In this document: positions 1 to 14,500 of the stretch, one piece after another
How positions within the stretch are numbered: position 1 is the stretch's first letter
Layout: each line of letters begins with the position of its first letter
Assembly (NCBI RefSeq): GCF_036373705.1
Contig: NC_089851.1
Coordinates: 56,376,997 to 56,440,996 of the forward strand
DNA: 64,000 nucleotides
Direction of reading: 5' to 3'
DNA from: Amia ocellicauda
Taxonomy: Eukaryota; Chordata; Actinopteri; Amiiformes; Amiidae
Notes under the pieces: model-generated
What the model was told of the DNA's origin: nothing
What the model saw: the letters and a program-made list of their open reading frames with translations, nothing else
Databases searched by the model: none
Position numbers and translations under genes: made by a program

Positions 1-3000
1 ATCTATCAATCTATCAATGACTCTCGATATCTAACTCTCTTACTTGCTATCGCTCCCCCAATGGTCAGTAGCATAGTAGCATAACAGCAGATCACGGACC
101 ACTGTCAATCAGATGCTTGCCTTGCCGTCCATCCATCCATCCATCTATCTATCTATCTATCAATGACTCTCGATATCTAACTCTCTTACTTGCTATCGCT
201 CCCCCAATGGTCAGTAGCATAGTAGCATAACAGCAGATCACGGACCACTGTCAATCAGATGCTTGCCTTGCCGTCCATCCATCCATCCATCTATCTATCT
301 ATCTATCAATGACTCTCGATATCTAACTCTCTTACTTGCTATCGCTCCCCCAATGGTCAGTAGCATAGTAGCATAACAGCAGATCACGGACCACTGTCAC
401 TCAGATGCTTGCCTTGCCGTCCATCCATCCATCCATCTATCTATCTATCTATCAATGACTCTCGATATCTAACTCTCTTGCTTGCTATCGCTCCCCCAAT
501 GGTCAGTAGCATAGTAGCATAACAGCAGATCACGGACCACTGTCACTCAGATGCTTGCCTTGCCGTCCATCCATCCATCCATCTATCTATCTATCTATCA
601 ATGACTCTCGATATCTAACTCTCTTGCTTGATATCGCTCCCCCAATGGTCAGTAGCATAGTAGCATAACAGCAGATCTCGGACCACTGTCAATCAGATGC
701 TTGCCTTGCCGTCCATCCATCCATCTATCTATCTATCTATCTATGACTCTTGATATCTAACTCTCTTGCTTGCTATTGCTCCCCCAATGGTCAGTAGCAT
801 TGTAGCATAACAGCAGATCACGGACCAATGTCAATCAGATGCTTGCCTTGCCGTCCATCCATCCATCTATCTATCTATCTATCTATGACTCTCGATATCT
901 AACTCTCTTGCTTGCTATCGCTCCCCCAATGGTCAGTAGCATAGTAGCATAACAGCAGATCACGGACCACTGTCAATCAGATGCTTGCCTTGCCGTCCAT
1001 CCATCCATCCATCTATCTATCAATCTATCAATGACTCTCGATATCTAACTCTCTTACTTGCTATCGCTCCCCCAATGGTCAGTAGCATAGTAGCATAACA
1101 GCAGATCACGGACCACTGTCAATCAGATGCTTGCCTTGCCGTCCATCCATCCATCCATCTATCTATCTATCTATCAATGACTCTCGATATCTAACTCTCT
1201 TACTTGCTATCGCTCCCCCAATGGTCAGTAGCATAGTAGCATAACAGCAGATCACGGACCACTGTCAATCAGATGCTTGCCTTGCCGTCCATCCATCCAT
1301 CTATCTATCTATCTATCTATCTATGACTCTTGATATCTAACTCTCTTGCTTGCTATCGCTCCCCCAATGGTCAGTAGCATAGTAGCATAACAGCAGATCA
1401 CGGACCACTGTCACTCAGATGCTTGCCTTGCCGTCCATCCATCCATCCATCTATCTATCTATCTATCAATGACTCTCGATATCTAACTCTCTTACTTGCT
1501 ATCGCTCCCCCAATGGTCAGTAGCATAGTAGCATAACAGCAGATCACGGACCACTGTCAATCAGATGCTTGCCTTGCCGTCCATCCATCCATCCATCTAT
1601 CTATCAATCTATCAATGACTCTCGATATCTAACTCTCTTACTTGCTATCGCTCCCCCAATGGTCAGTAGCATAGTAGCATAACAGCAGATCACGGACCAC
1701 TGTCAATCAGATGCTTGCCTTGCCGTCCATCCATCCATCCATCTATCTATCTATCTATCAATGACTCTCGATATCTAACTCTCTTACTTGCTATCGCTCC
1801 CCCAATGGTCAGTAGCATAGTAGCATAACAGCAGATCACGGACCACTGTCAATCAGATGCTTGCCTTGCCGTCCATCCATCCATCTATCCATCTACCTAT
1901 CTATGACTCTTGATATCTAACTCTCTTGCTTGCTATCGCTCCCCCAATGGTCAGTAGCATAGTAGCATAACAGCAGATCACGGACCACTGTCAATCAGAT
2001 GCTTGCCTTGCCGTCCATCCATCCATCTATCTATCTATCTATCTATCTATGACTCTTGATATCTAACTCTCTTGCTTGCTATCGCTCCCCCAATGGTCAG
2101 TAGCATAGTAGCATAACAGCAGATCACGGACCACTGTCACTCAGATGCTTGCCTTGCCGTCCATCCATCCATCCATCTATCTATCTATCTATCAATGACT
2201 CTCGATATCTAACTCTCTTGCTTGCTATCGCTCCCCCAATGGTCAGTAGCATAGTAGCATAACAGCAGATCACGGACCACTGTCAATCAGATGCTTGCCT
2301 TGCCGTCCATCCATCCATCTATCCATCTACCTATCTATGACTCTTGATATCTAACTCTCTTGCTTGCTATCGCTCCCCCAATGGTCAGTAGCATAGTAGC
2401 ATAACAGCAGATCTCGGACCACTGTCAATCAGATGCTTGCCTTGCCGTCCATCCATCCATCTATCTATCTATCTATCTATGACTCTTGATATCTAACTCT
2501 CTTGCTTGCTATTGCTCCCCCAATGGTCAGTAGCATTGTAGCATAACAGCAGATCACGGACCAATGTCAATCAGATGCTTGCCTTGCCGTCCATCCATCC
2601 ATCTATCTATCTATCTATCTATGACTCTCGATATCTAACTCTCTTGCTTGCTATCGCTCCCCCAATGGTCAGTAGCATAGTAGCATAACAGCAGATCACG
2701 GACCACTGTCAATCAGATGCTTGCCTTGCCGTCCATCCATCCATCCATCTATCTATCAATCTATCAATGACTCTCGATATCTAACTCTCTTATTTGCTAT
2801 CGCTCCCCCAATGGTCAGTAGCATAGTAGCATAACAGCAGATCACGGACCACTGTCAATCAGATGCTTGCCTTGCCGTCCATCCATCCATCCATCTATCT
2901 ATCTATCTATCAATGACTCTCGATATCTAACTCTCTTACTTGCTATCGCTCCCCCAATGGTCAGTAGCATAGTAGCATAACAGCAGATCACGGACCACTG

Positions 3001-4824
3001 TCAATCAGATGCTTGCCTTGCCGTCCATCCATCCATCTATCTATCTATCTATCTATCTATGACTCTTGATATCTAACTCTCTTGCTTGCTATCGCTCCCC
3101 CAATGGTCAGTAGCATAGTAGCATAACAGCAGATCACGGACCACTGTCACTCAGATGCTTGCCTTGCCGTCCATCCATCCATCCATCTATCTATCTATCT
3201 ATCAATGACTCTCGATATCTAACTCTCTTGCTTGCTATCGCTCCCCCAATGGTCAGTAGCATAGTAGCATAACAGCAGATCACGGACCACTGTCAATCAG
3301 ATGCTTGCCTTGCCGTCCATCCATCCATCTATCCATCTACCTATCTATGACTCTTGATATCTAACTCTCTTGCTTGCTATCGCTCCCCCAATGGTCAGTA
3401 GCATAGTAGCATAACAGCAGATCACGGACCACTGTCACTCAGATGCTTGCCTTGCCGTCCATCCATCCATCCATCTATCTATCTATCTATCAATGACTCT
3501 CGATATCTAACTCTCTTGCTTGCTATCGCTCCCCCAATGGTCAGTAGCATAGTAGCATAACAGCAGATCACGGACCACTGTCAATCAGATGCTTGCCTTG
3601 CCGTCCATCCATCCATCTATCTATCTATCTATCTATGACTCTTGATATCTAACTCTCTTGCTTGCTATTGCTCCCCCAATGGTCAGTAGCATTGTAGCAT
3701 AACAGCAGATCACGGACCAATGTCAATCAGATGCTTGCCTTGCCGTCCATCCATCCATCTATCTATCTATCTATCTATGACTCTCGATATCTAACTCTCT
3801 TGCTTGCTATCGCTCCCCCAATGGTCAGTAGCATAGTAGCATAACAGCAGATCACGGACCACTGTCAATCAGATGCTTGCCTTGCCGTCCATCCATCCAT
3901 CCATCTATCTATCAATCTATCAATGACTCTCGATATCTAACTCTCTTACTTGCTATCGCTCCCCCAATGGTCAGTAGCATAGTAGCATAACAGCAGATCA
4001 CGGACCACTGTCAATCAGATGCTTGCCTTGCCGTCCATCCATCCATCCATCTATCTATCTATCTATCAATGACTCTCGATATCTAACTCTCTTACTTGCT
4101 ATCGCTCCCCCAATGGTCAGTAGCATAGTAGCATAACAGCAGATCACGGACCACTGTCAATCAGATGCTTGCCTTGCCGTCCATCCATCCATCCATCTAT
4201 CTATCAATCTATCAATGACTCTCGATATCTAACTCTCTTACTTGCTATCGCTCCCCCAATGGTCAGTAGCATAGTAGCATAACAGCAGATCACGGACCAC
4301 TGTCAATCAGATGCTTGCCTTGCCGTCCATCCATCCATCCATCTATCTATCTATCTATCAATGACTCTCGATATCTAACTCTCTTACTTGCTATCGCTCC
4401 CCCAATGGTCAGTAGCATAGTAGCATAACAGCAGATCACGGACCACTGTCACTCAGATGCTTGCCTTGCCGTCCATCCATCCATCCATCTATCTATCTAT
4501 CTATCAATGACTCTCGATATCTAACTCTCTTGCTTGCTATCGCTCCCCCAATGGTCAGTAGCATAGTAGCATAACAGCAGATCACGGACCACTGTCAATC
4601 AGATGCTTGCCTTGCCGTCCATCCATCCATCTATCTATCTATCTATCTATGACTCTCGATATCTAACTCTCTTGCTTGCTATCGCTCCCCCAATGGTCAG
4701 TAGCATAGTAGCATAACAGCAGATCACGGACCACTGTCAATCAGATGCTTGCCTTGCCGTCCATCCATCCATCCATCTATCTATCAATCTATCAATGACT
4801 CTCGATATCTAACTCTCTTACTTG

Positions 4825-7800
4825 CTATCACTCCCCCAATGGTCAGTAGCATAGTAGCATAACAGCAGATCACGGACCACTGTCAATCAGATGCTTGCCT
4901 TGCCGTCCATCCATCCATCCATCTATCTATCTATCTATCAATGACTCTCGATATCTAACTCTCTTACTTGCTATCGCTCCCCCAATGGTCAGTAGCATAG
5001 TAGCATAACAGCAGATCACGGACCACTGTCAATCAGATGCTTGCCTTGCCGTCCATCCATCCATCTATCTATCTATCTATCTATCTATGACTCTTGATAT
5101 CTAACTCTCTTGCTTGCTATCGCTCCCCCAATGGTCAGTAGCATAGTAGCATAACAGCAGATCACGGACCACTGTCACTCAGATGCTTGCCTTGCCGTCC
5201 ATCCATCCATCCATCTATCTATCTATCTATCAATGACTCTCGATATCTAACTCTCTTGCTTGCTATCGCTCCCCCAATGGTCAGTAGCATAGTAGCATAA
5301 CAGCAGATCACGGACCACTGTCAATCAGATGCTTGCCTTGCCATCCATCCATCCATCTATCCATCTACCTATTTATGACTCTTGATATCTAACTCTCTTG
5401 CTTGCTATCGCTCCCCCAATGGTCAGTAGCATAGTAGCATAACAGCAGATCACGGACCACTGTCAATCAGATGCTTGCCTTGCCGTCCATCCATCCATCC
5501 ATCTATCTATCTATCTATCAATGACTCTCGATATCTAACTCTCTTGCTTGCTATCGCTCCCCCAATGGTCAGTAGCATAGTAGCATAACAGCAGATCACG
5601 GACCACTGTCAATCAGATGCTTGCCTTGCCGTCCATCCATCCATCTATCCATCTACCTATCTATGACTCTTGATATCTAACTCTCTTGCTTGCTATCGCT
5701 CCCCCAATGGTCAGTAGCATAGTAGCATAACAGCAGATCTCGGACCACTGTCAATCAGATGCTTGCCTTGCCGTCCATCCATCCATCTATCTATCTATCT
5801 ATCTATGACTCTTGATATCTAACTCTCTTGCTTGCTATTGCTCCCCCAATGGTCAGTAGCATTGTAGCATAACAGCAGATCACGGACCAATGTCAATCAG
5901 ATGCTTGCCTTTCCGTCCATCCATCCATCTATCTATCTATCTATCTATGACTCTCGATATCTAACTCTCTTACTTGCTATCGCTCCCCCAATGGTCAGTA
6001 GCATAGTAGCATAACAGCAGATCACGGACCACTGTCAATCAGATGCTTGCCTTGCCGTCCATCCATCCATCCATCTATCTATCTATCTATCAATGACTCT
6101 CGATATCTAACTCTCATACTTGCTATCGCTCCCCCAATGGTCAGTAGCATAGTAGCATAACAGCAGATCACGGACCACTGTCAATCAGATGCTTGCCTTG
6201 CCGTCCATCCATCCATCCATCTATCTATCTATCTATCAATGACTCTCGATATCTAACTCTCTTACTTGCTATCGCTCCCCCAATGGTCAGTAGCATAGTA
6301 GCATAACAGCAGATCACGGACCACTGTCAATCAGATGCTTGCCTTGCCGTCCATCCATCCACCCATCCATCTACCTATCTATGACTCTTGATATCTAACT
6401 CTCTTGCTTGCTATCGCTCCCCCAATGGTCAGTAGCATTGTAGCATAACAGCAGATCACGGACCAATGTCAATCAGATGCTTGCCTTGCCGTCCATCCAT
6501 CCATCTATCTATCTATCTATCTATCTATGACTCTTGATATCTAACTCTCTTGCTTGCTATCGCTCCCCCAATGGTCAGTAGCATAGTAGCATAACAGCAG
6601 ATCTCGGACCACTGTCAATCAGATGCTTGCCTTGCCGTCCATCCATCCATCTATCTATCTATCTATCTATGACTCTTGATATCTAACTCTCTTGCTTGCT
6701 ATTGCTCCCCCAATGGTCAGTAGCATTGTAGCATAACAGCAGATCACGGACCAATGTCAATCAGATGCTTGCCTTGCCGTCCATCCATCCATCTATCTAT
6801 CTATCTATCTATGACTCTCGATATCTAACTCTCTTGCTTGCTATCGCTCCCCCAATGGTCAGTAACATAGTAGCATAACAGCAGATCACGGACCACTGTC
6901 AATCAGATGCTTGCCTTGCCGTCCATCCATCCATCCATCTATCTATCAATCTATCAATGACTCTCGATATCTAACTCTCTTACTTGCTATCGCTCCCCCA
7001 ATGGTCAGTAGCATAGTAGCATAACAGCAGATCACGGACCACTGTCAATCAGATGCTTGCCTTGCCGTCCATCCATCCATCCATCTATCTATCTATCTAT
7101 CAATGACTCTCGATATCTAACTCTCTTACTTGCTATCGCTCCCCCAATGGTCAGTAGCATAGTAGCATAACAGCAGATCACGGACCACTGTCAATCAGAT
7201 GCTTGCCTTGCCGTCCATCCATCCATCCATCTATCTATCTATCTATCAATGACTCTCGATATCTAACTCTCTTACTTGCTATCGCTCCCCCAATGGTCAG
7301 TAGCATAGTAGCATAACAGCAGATCACGGACCACTGTCAATCAGATGCTTGCCTTGCCGTCCATCCATCCACCCATCCATCTACCTATCTATGACTCTTG
7401 ATATCTAACTCTCTTGCTTGCTATTGCTCCCCCAATGGTCAGTAGCATTGTAGCATAACAGCAGATCACGGACCAATGTCAATCAGATGCTTGCCTTGCC
7501 GTCCATCCATCCATCCATCTATCTATCTATCTATGACTCTCGATATCTAACTCTCTTGCTTGCTATCGCTCCCCCAATGGTCAGTAGCATAGTAGCATAA
7601 CAGCAGATCACGGACCACTGTCAATCAGATGCTTGCCTTGCCGTCCATCCATCCATCCATCTATCTATCAATCTATCAATGACTCTCGATATCTAACTCT
7701 CTTACTTGCTATCGCTCCCCCAATGGTCAGTAGCATAGTAGCATAACAGCAGATCACGGACCACTGTCAATCAGATGCTTGCCTTGCCGTCCATCCATCC

Positions 7801-10800
7801 ATCCATCTATCTATCTATCTATCAATGACTCTCGATATCTAACTCTCTTACTTGCTATCGCTCCCCCAATGGTCAGTAGCATAGTAGCATATCAGCAGAT
7901 AACGGACCACTGTCAATCAGATGCTTGCCTTGCCGTCCATCCATCCATCTATCTATCTATCTATCTATCTATGACTCTTGATATCTAACTCTCTTGCTTG
8001 CTATCGCTCCCCCAATGGTCAGTAGCATAGTAGCATAACAGCAGATCACGGACCACTGTCACTCAGATGCTTGCCTTGCCGTCCATCCATCCATCCATCT
8101 ATCTATCTATCTATCAATGACTCTCGATATCTAACTCTCTTACTTGCTATCGCTCCCCCAATGGTCAGTAGCATAGTAGCATAACAGCAGATCACGGACC
8201 ACTGTCAATCAGATGCTTGCCTTGCCGTCCATCCATCCATCCATCTATCTATCAATCTATCAATGACTCTCGATATCTAACTCTCTTACTTGCTATCGCT
8301 CCCCCAATGGTCAGTAGCATAGTAGCATAACAGCAGATCACGGACCACTGTCAATCAGATGCTTGCCTTGCCGTCCATCCATCCATCCATCTATCTATCT
8401 ATCTATCAATGACTCTCGATATCTAACTCTCTTACTTGCTATCGCTCCCCCAATGGTCAGTAGCATAGTAGCATAACAGCAGATCACGGACCACTGTCAC
8501 TCAGATGCTTGCCTTGCCGTCCATCCATCCATCCATCTATCTATCTATCTATCAATGACTCTCGATATCTAACTCTCTTGCTTGCTATCGCTCCCCCAAT
8601 GGTCAGTAGCATAGTAGCATAACAGCAGATCACGGACCACTGTCAATCAGATGCTTGCCTTGCCGTCCATCCATCCATCTATCTATCTATCTATCTATGA
8701 CTCTCGATATCTAACTCTCTTGCTTGCTATCGCTCCCCCAATGGTCAGTAGCATAGTAGCATAACAGCAGATCACGGACCACTGTCAATCAGATGCTTGC
8801 CTTGCCGTCCATCCATCCATCCATCTATCTATCAATCTATCAATGACTCTCGATATCTAACTCTCTTACTTGCTATCACTCCCCCAATGGTCAGTAGCAT
8901 AGTAGCATAACAGCAGATCACGGACCACTGTCAATCAGATGCTTGCCTTGCCGTCCATCCATCCATCCATCTATCTATCTATCTATCAATGACTCTCGAT
9001 ATCTAACTCTCTTACTTGCTATCGCTCCCCCAATGGTCAGTAGCATAGTAGCATAACAGCAGATCACGGACCACTGTCAATCAGATGCTTGCCTTGCCGT
9101 CCATCCATCCATCTATCTATCTATCTATCTATCTATGACTCTTGATATCTAACTCTCTTGCTTGCTATCGCTCCCCCAATGGTCAGTAGCATAGTAGCAT
9201 AACAGCAGATCACGGACCACTGTCACTCAGATGCTTGCCTTGCCGTCCATCCATCCATCCATCTATCTATCTATCTATCAATGACTCTCGATATCTAACT
9301 CTCTTGCTTGCTATCGCTCCCCCAATGGTCAGTAGCATAGTAGCATAACAGCAGATCACGGACCACTGTCAATCAGATGCTTGCCTTGCCGTCCATCCAT
9401 CCATCTATCCATCTACCTATTTATGACTCTTGATATCTAACTCTCTTGCTTGCTATCGCTCCCCCAATGGTCAGTAGCATAGTAGCATAACAGCAGATCA
9501 CGGACCACTGTCAATCAGATGCTTGCCTTGCCGTCCATCCATCCATCTATCCATCTACCTATCTATGACTCTTGATATCTAACTCTCTTGCTTGCTATCG
9601 CTCCCCCAATGGTCAGTAGCATAGTAGCATAACAGCAGATCACGGACCACTGTCAATCAGATGCTTGCCTTGCCGTCCATCCATCCATCTATCTATCTAT
9701 CTATCTATGACTCTCGATATCTAACTCTCTTGCTTGCTATCGCTCCCCCAATGGTCAGTAGCATAGTAGCATAACAGCAGATCACGGACCACTGTCAATC
9801 AGATGCTTGCCTTGCCGTCCATCCATCCATCCATCTATCTATCAATCTATCAATGACTCTCGATATCTAACTCTCTTACTTGCTATCGCTCCCCCAATGG
9901 TCAGTAGCATAGTAGCATAACAGCAGATCACGGACCACTGTCAATCAGATGCTTGCCTTGCCGTCCATCCATCCATCCATCTATCTATCTATCTATCAAT
10001 GACTCTCGATATCTAACTCTCTTACTTGCTATCGCTCCCCCAATGGTCAGTAGCATAGTAGCATAACAGCAGATCACGGACCACTGTCAATCAGATGCTT
10101 GCCTTGCCGTCCATCCATCCATCCATCTATCTATCTATCTATCAATGACTCTCGATATCTAACTCTCTTACTTGCTATCGCTCCCCCAATGGTCAGTAGC
10201 ATAGTAGCATAACAGCAGATCACGGACCACTGTCACTCAGATGCTTGCCTTGCCGTCCATCCATCCATCCATCTATCTATCTATCTATCAATGACTCTCG
10301 ATATCTAACTCTCTTGCTTGCTATCGCTCCCCCAATGGTCAGTAGCATAGTAGCATAACAGCAGATCACGGACCACTGTCACTCAGATGCTTGCCTTGCC
10401 GTCCATCCATCCATCCATCTATCTATCTATCTATCAATGACTCTCGATATCTAACTCTCTTGCTTGATATCGCTCCCCCAATGGTCAGTAGCATAGTAGC
10501 ATAACAGCAGATCTCGGACCACTGTCAATCAGATGCTTGCCTTGCCGTCCATCCATCCATCTATCTATCTATCTATCTATGACTCTCGATATCTAACTCT
10601 CTTGCTTGCTATCGCTCCCCCAATGGTCAGTAGCATAGTAGCATAACAGCAGATCACGGACCACTGTCAATCAGATGCTTGCCTTGCCGTCCATCCATCC
10701 ATCCATCTATCTATCAATCTATCAATGACTCTCGATATCTAACTCTCTTACTTGCTATCACTCCCCCAATGGTCAGTAGCATAGTAGCATAACAGCAGAT

Positions 10801-13800
10801 CACGGACCACTGTCAATCAGATGCTTGCCTTGCCGTCCATCCATCCATCCATCTATCTATCTATCTATCAATGACTCTCGATATCTAACTCTCTTACTTG
10901 CTATCGCTCCCCCAATGGTCAGTAGCATAGTAGCATAACAGCAGATCACGGACCACTGTCAATCAGATGCTTGCCTTGCCGTCCATCCATCCATCTATCT
11001 ATCTATCTATCTATCTATGACTCTTGATATCTAACTCTCTTGCTTGCTATCGCTCCCCCAATGGTCAGTAGCATAGTAGCATAACAGCAGATCACGGACC
11101 ACTGTCACTCAGATGCTTGCCTTGCCGTCCATCCATCCATCCATCTATCTATCTATCTATCAATGACTCTCGATATCTAACTCTCTTGCTTGCTATCGCT
11201 CCCCCAATGGTCAGTAGCATAGTAGCATAACAGCAGATCACGGACCACTGTCAATCAGATGCTTGCCTTGCCGTCCATCCATCCATCTATCCATCTACCT
11301 ATTTATGACTCTTGATATCTAACTCTCTTGCTTGCTATCGCTCCCCCAATGGTCAGTAGCATAGTAGCATAACAGCAGATCACGGACCACTGTCAATCAG
11401 ATGCTTGCCTTGCCGTCCATCCATCCATCTATCCATCTACCTATCTATGACTCTTGATATCTAACTCTCTTGCTTGCTATCGCTCCCCCAATGGTCAGTA
11501 GCATAGTAGCATAACAGCAGATCACGGACCACTGTCAATCAGATGCTTGCCTTGCCGTCCATCCATCCATCTATCTATCTATCTATCTATGACTCTCGAT
11601 ATCTAACTCTCTTGCTTGCTATCGCTCCCCCAATGGTCAGTAGCATAGTAGCATAACAGCAGATCACGGACCACTGTCAATCAGATGCTTGCCTTGCCGT
11701 CCATCCATCCATCCATCTATCTATCAATCTATCAATGACTCTCGATATCTAACTCTCTTACTTGCTATCGCTCCCCCAATGGTCAGTAGCATAGTAGCAT
11801 AACAGCAGATCACGGACCACTGTCAATCAGATGCTTGCCTTGCCGTCCATCCATCCATCCATCTATCTATCTATCTATCAATGACTCTCGATATCTAACT
11901 CTCTTACTTGCTATCGCTCCCCCAATGGTCAGTAGCATAGTAGCATAACAGCAGATCACGGACCACTGTCAATCAGATGCTTGCCTTGCCGTCCATCCAT
12001 CCATCCATCTATCTATCTATCTATCAATGACTCTCGATATCTAACTCTCTTACTTGCTATCGCTCCCCCAATGGTCAGTAGCATAGTAGCATAACAGCAG
12101 ATCACGGACCACTGTCACTCAGATGCTTGCCTTGCCGTCCATCCATCCATCCATCTATCTATCTATCTATCAATGACTCTCGATATCTAACTCTCTTGCT
12201 TGCTATCGCTCCCCCAATGGTCAGTAGCATAGTAGCATAACAGCAGATCACGGACCACTGTCACTCAGATGCTTGCCTTGCCGTCCATCCATCCATCCAT
12301 CTATCTATCTATCTATCAATGACTCTCGATATCTAACTCTCTTGCTTGATATCGCTCCCCCAATGGTCAGTAGCATAGTAGCATAACAGCAGATCTCGGA
12401 CCACTGTCAATCAGATGCTTGCCTTGCCGTCCATCCATCCATCTATCTATCTATCTATCTATGACTCTTGATATCTAACTCTCTTGCTTGCTATTGCTCC
12501 CCCAATGGTCAGTAGCATTGTAGCATAACAGCAGATCACGGACCAATGTCAATCAGATGCTTGCCTTGCCGTCCATCCATCCATCTATCTATCTATCTAT
12601 CTATGACTCTCGATATCTAACTCTCTTGCTTGCTATCGCTCCCCCAATGGTCAGTAGCATAGTAGCATAACAGCAGATCACGGACCACTGTCAATCAGAT
12701 GCTTGCCTTGCCGTTCATCCATCCATCCATCTATCTATCAATCTATCAATGACTCTCGATATCTAACTCTCTTACTTGCTATCGCTCCCCCAATGGTCAG
12801 TAGCATAGTAGCATAACAGCAGATCACGGACCACTGTCAATCAGATGCTTGCCTTGCCGTCCATCCATCCATCCATCTATCTATCTATCTATCAATGACT
12901 CTCGATATCTAACTCTCTTACTTGCTATCGCTCCCCCAATGGTCAGTAGCATAGTAGCATAACAGCAGATCACGGACCACTGTCAATCAGATGCTTGCCT
13001 TGCCGTCCATCCATCCATCTATCTATCTATCTATCTATCTATGACTCTTGATATCTAACTCTCTTGCTTGCTATCGCTCCCCCAATGGTCAGTAGCATAG
13101 TAGCATAACAGCAGATCACGGACCACTGTCACTCAGATGCTTGCCTTGCCGTCCATCCATCCATCCATCTATCTATCTATCTATCAATGACTCTCGATAT
13201 CTAACTCTCTTACTTGCTATCGCTCCCCCAATGGTCAGTAGCATAGTAGCATAACAGCAGATCACGGACCACTGTCAATCAGATGCTTGCCTTGCCGTCC
13301 ATCCATCCATCCATCTATCTATCAATCTATCAATGACTCTCGATATCTAACTCTCTTACTTGCTATCGCTCCCCCAATGGTCAGTAGCATAGTAGCATAA
13401 CAGCAGATCACGGACCACTGTCAATCAGATGCTTGCCTTGCCGTCCATCCATCCATCCATCTATCTATCTATCTATCAATGACTCTCGATATCTAACTCT
13501 CTTACTTGCTATCGCTCCCCCAATGGTCAGTAGCATAGTAGCATAACAGCAGATCACGGACCACTGTCACTCAGATGCTTGCCTTGCCGTCCATCCATCC
13601 ATCCATCTATCTATCTATCTATCAATGACTCTCGATATCTAACTCTCTTGCTTGCTATCGCTCCCCCAATGGTCAGTAGCATAGTAGCATAACAGCAGAT
13701 CACGGACCACTGTCAATCAGATGCTTGCCTTGCCGTCCATCCATCCATCTATCTATCTATCTATCTATGACTCTCGATATCTAACTCTCTTGCTTGCTAT

Positions 13801-14500
13801 CGCTCCCCCAATGGTCAGTAGCATAGTAGCATAACAGCAGATCACGGACCACTGTCAATCAGATGCTTGCCTTGCCGTCCATCCATCCATCCATCTATCT
13901 ATCAATCTATCAATGACTCTCGATATCTAACTCTCTTACTTGCTATCACTCCCCCAATGGTCAGTAGCATAGTAGCATAACAGCAGATCACGGACCACTG
14001 TCAATCAGATGCTTGCCTTGCCGTCCATCCATCCATCCATCTATCTATCTATCTATCAATGACTCTCGATATCTAACTCTCTTACTTGCTATCGCTCCCC
14101 CAATGGTCAGTAGCATAGTAGCATAACAGCAGATCACGGACCACTGTCAATCAGATGCTTGCCTTGCCGTCCATCCATCCATCTATCTATCTATCTATCT
14201 ATCTATCTATGACTCTTGATATCTAACTCTCTTGCTTGCTATCGCTCCCCCAATGGTCAGTAGCATAGTAGCATAACAGCAGATCACGGACCACTGTCAC
14301 TCAGATGCTTGCCTTGCCGTCCATCCATCCATCCATCTATCTATCTATCTATCAATGACTCTCGATATCTAACTCTCTTGCTTGCTATCGCTCCCCCAAT
14401 GGTCAGTAGCATAGTAGCATAACAGCAGATCACGGACCACTGTCAATCAGATGCTTGCCTTGCCGTCCATCCATCCATCTATCCATCTACCTATTTATGA
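4825..14500 (+). repeat. Segmental higher-order copies inside domain 1
   Basis: Two rare variants mark repeated segments. CTATCACTCCC (A at 4830, 8878, 10760 and 13948) is followed 541-545 bp later by CCTATTTATGACTC (5371, 9419, 11301, 14493). The first two pairs are exactly 4048 bp apart at both markers, and the others are offset by 1882 and 3188 bp. This indicates multi-kb block duplication by unequal exchange on top of the monomer-level repeat. Confidence 0.75.

Noticed and set aside
7779-7988. 69-residue open frame (Ser/Ile/Tyr-rich)
   Set aside because: It is a reading through satellite monomers and the CCAT/CTAT tract; a local variant removes a stop. It has no independent coding signal.
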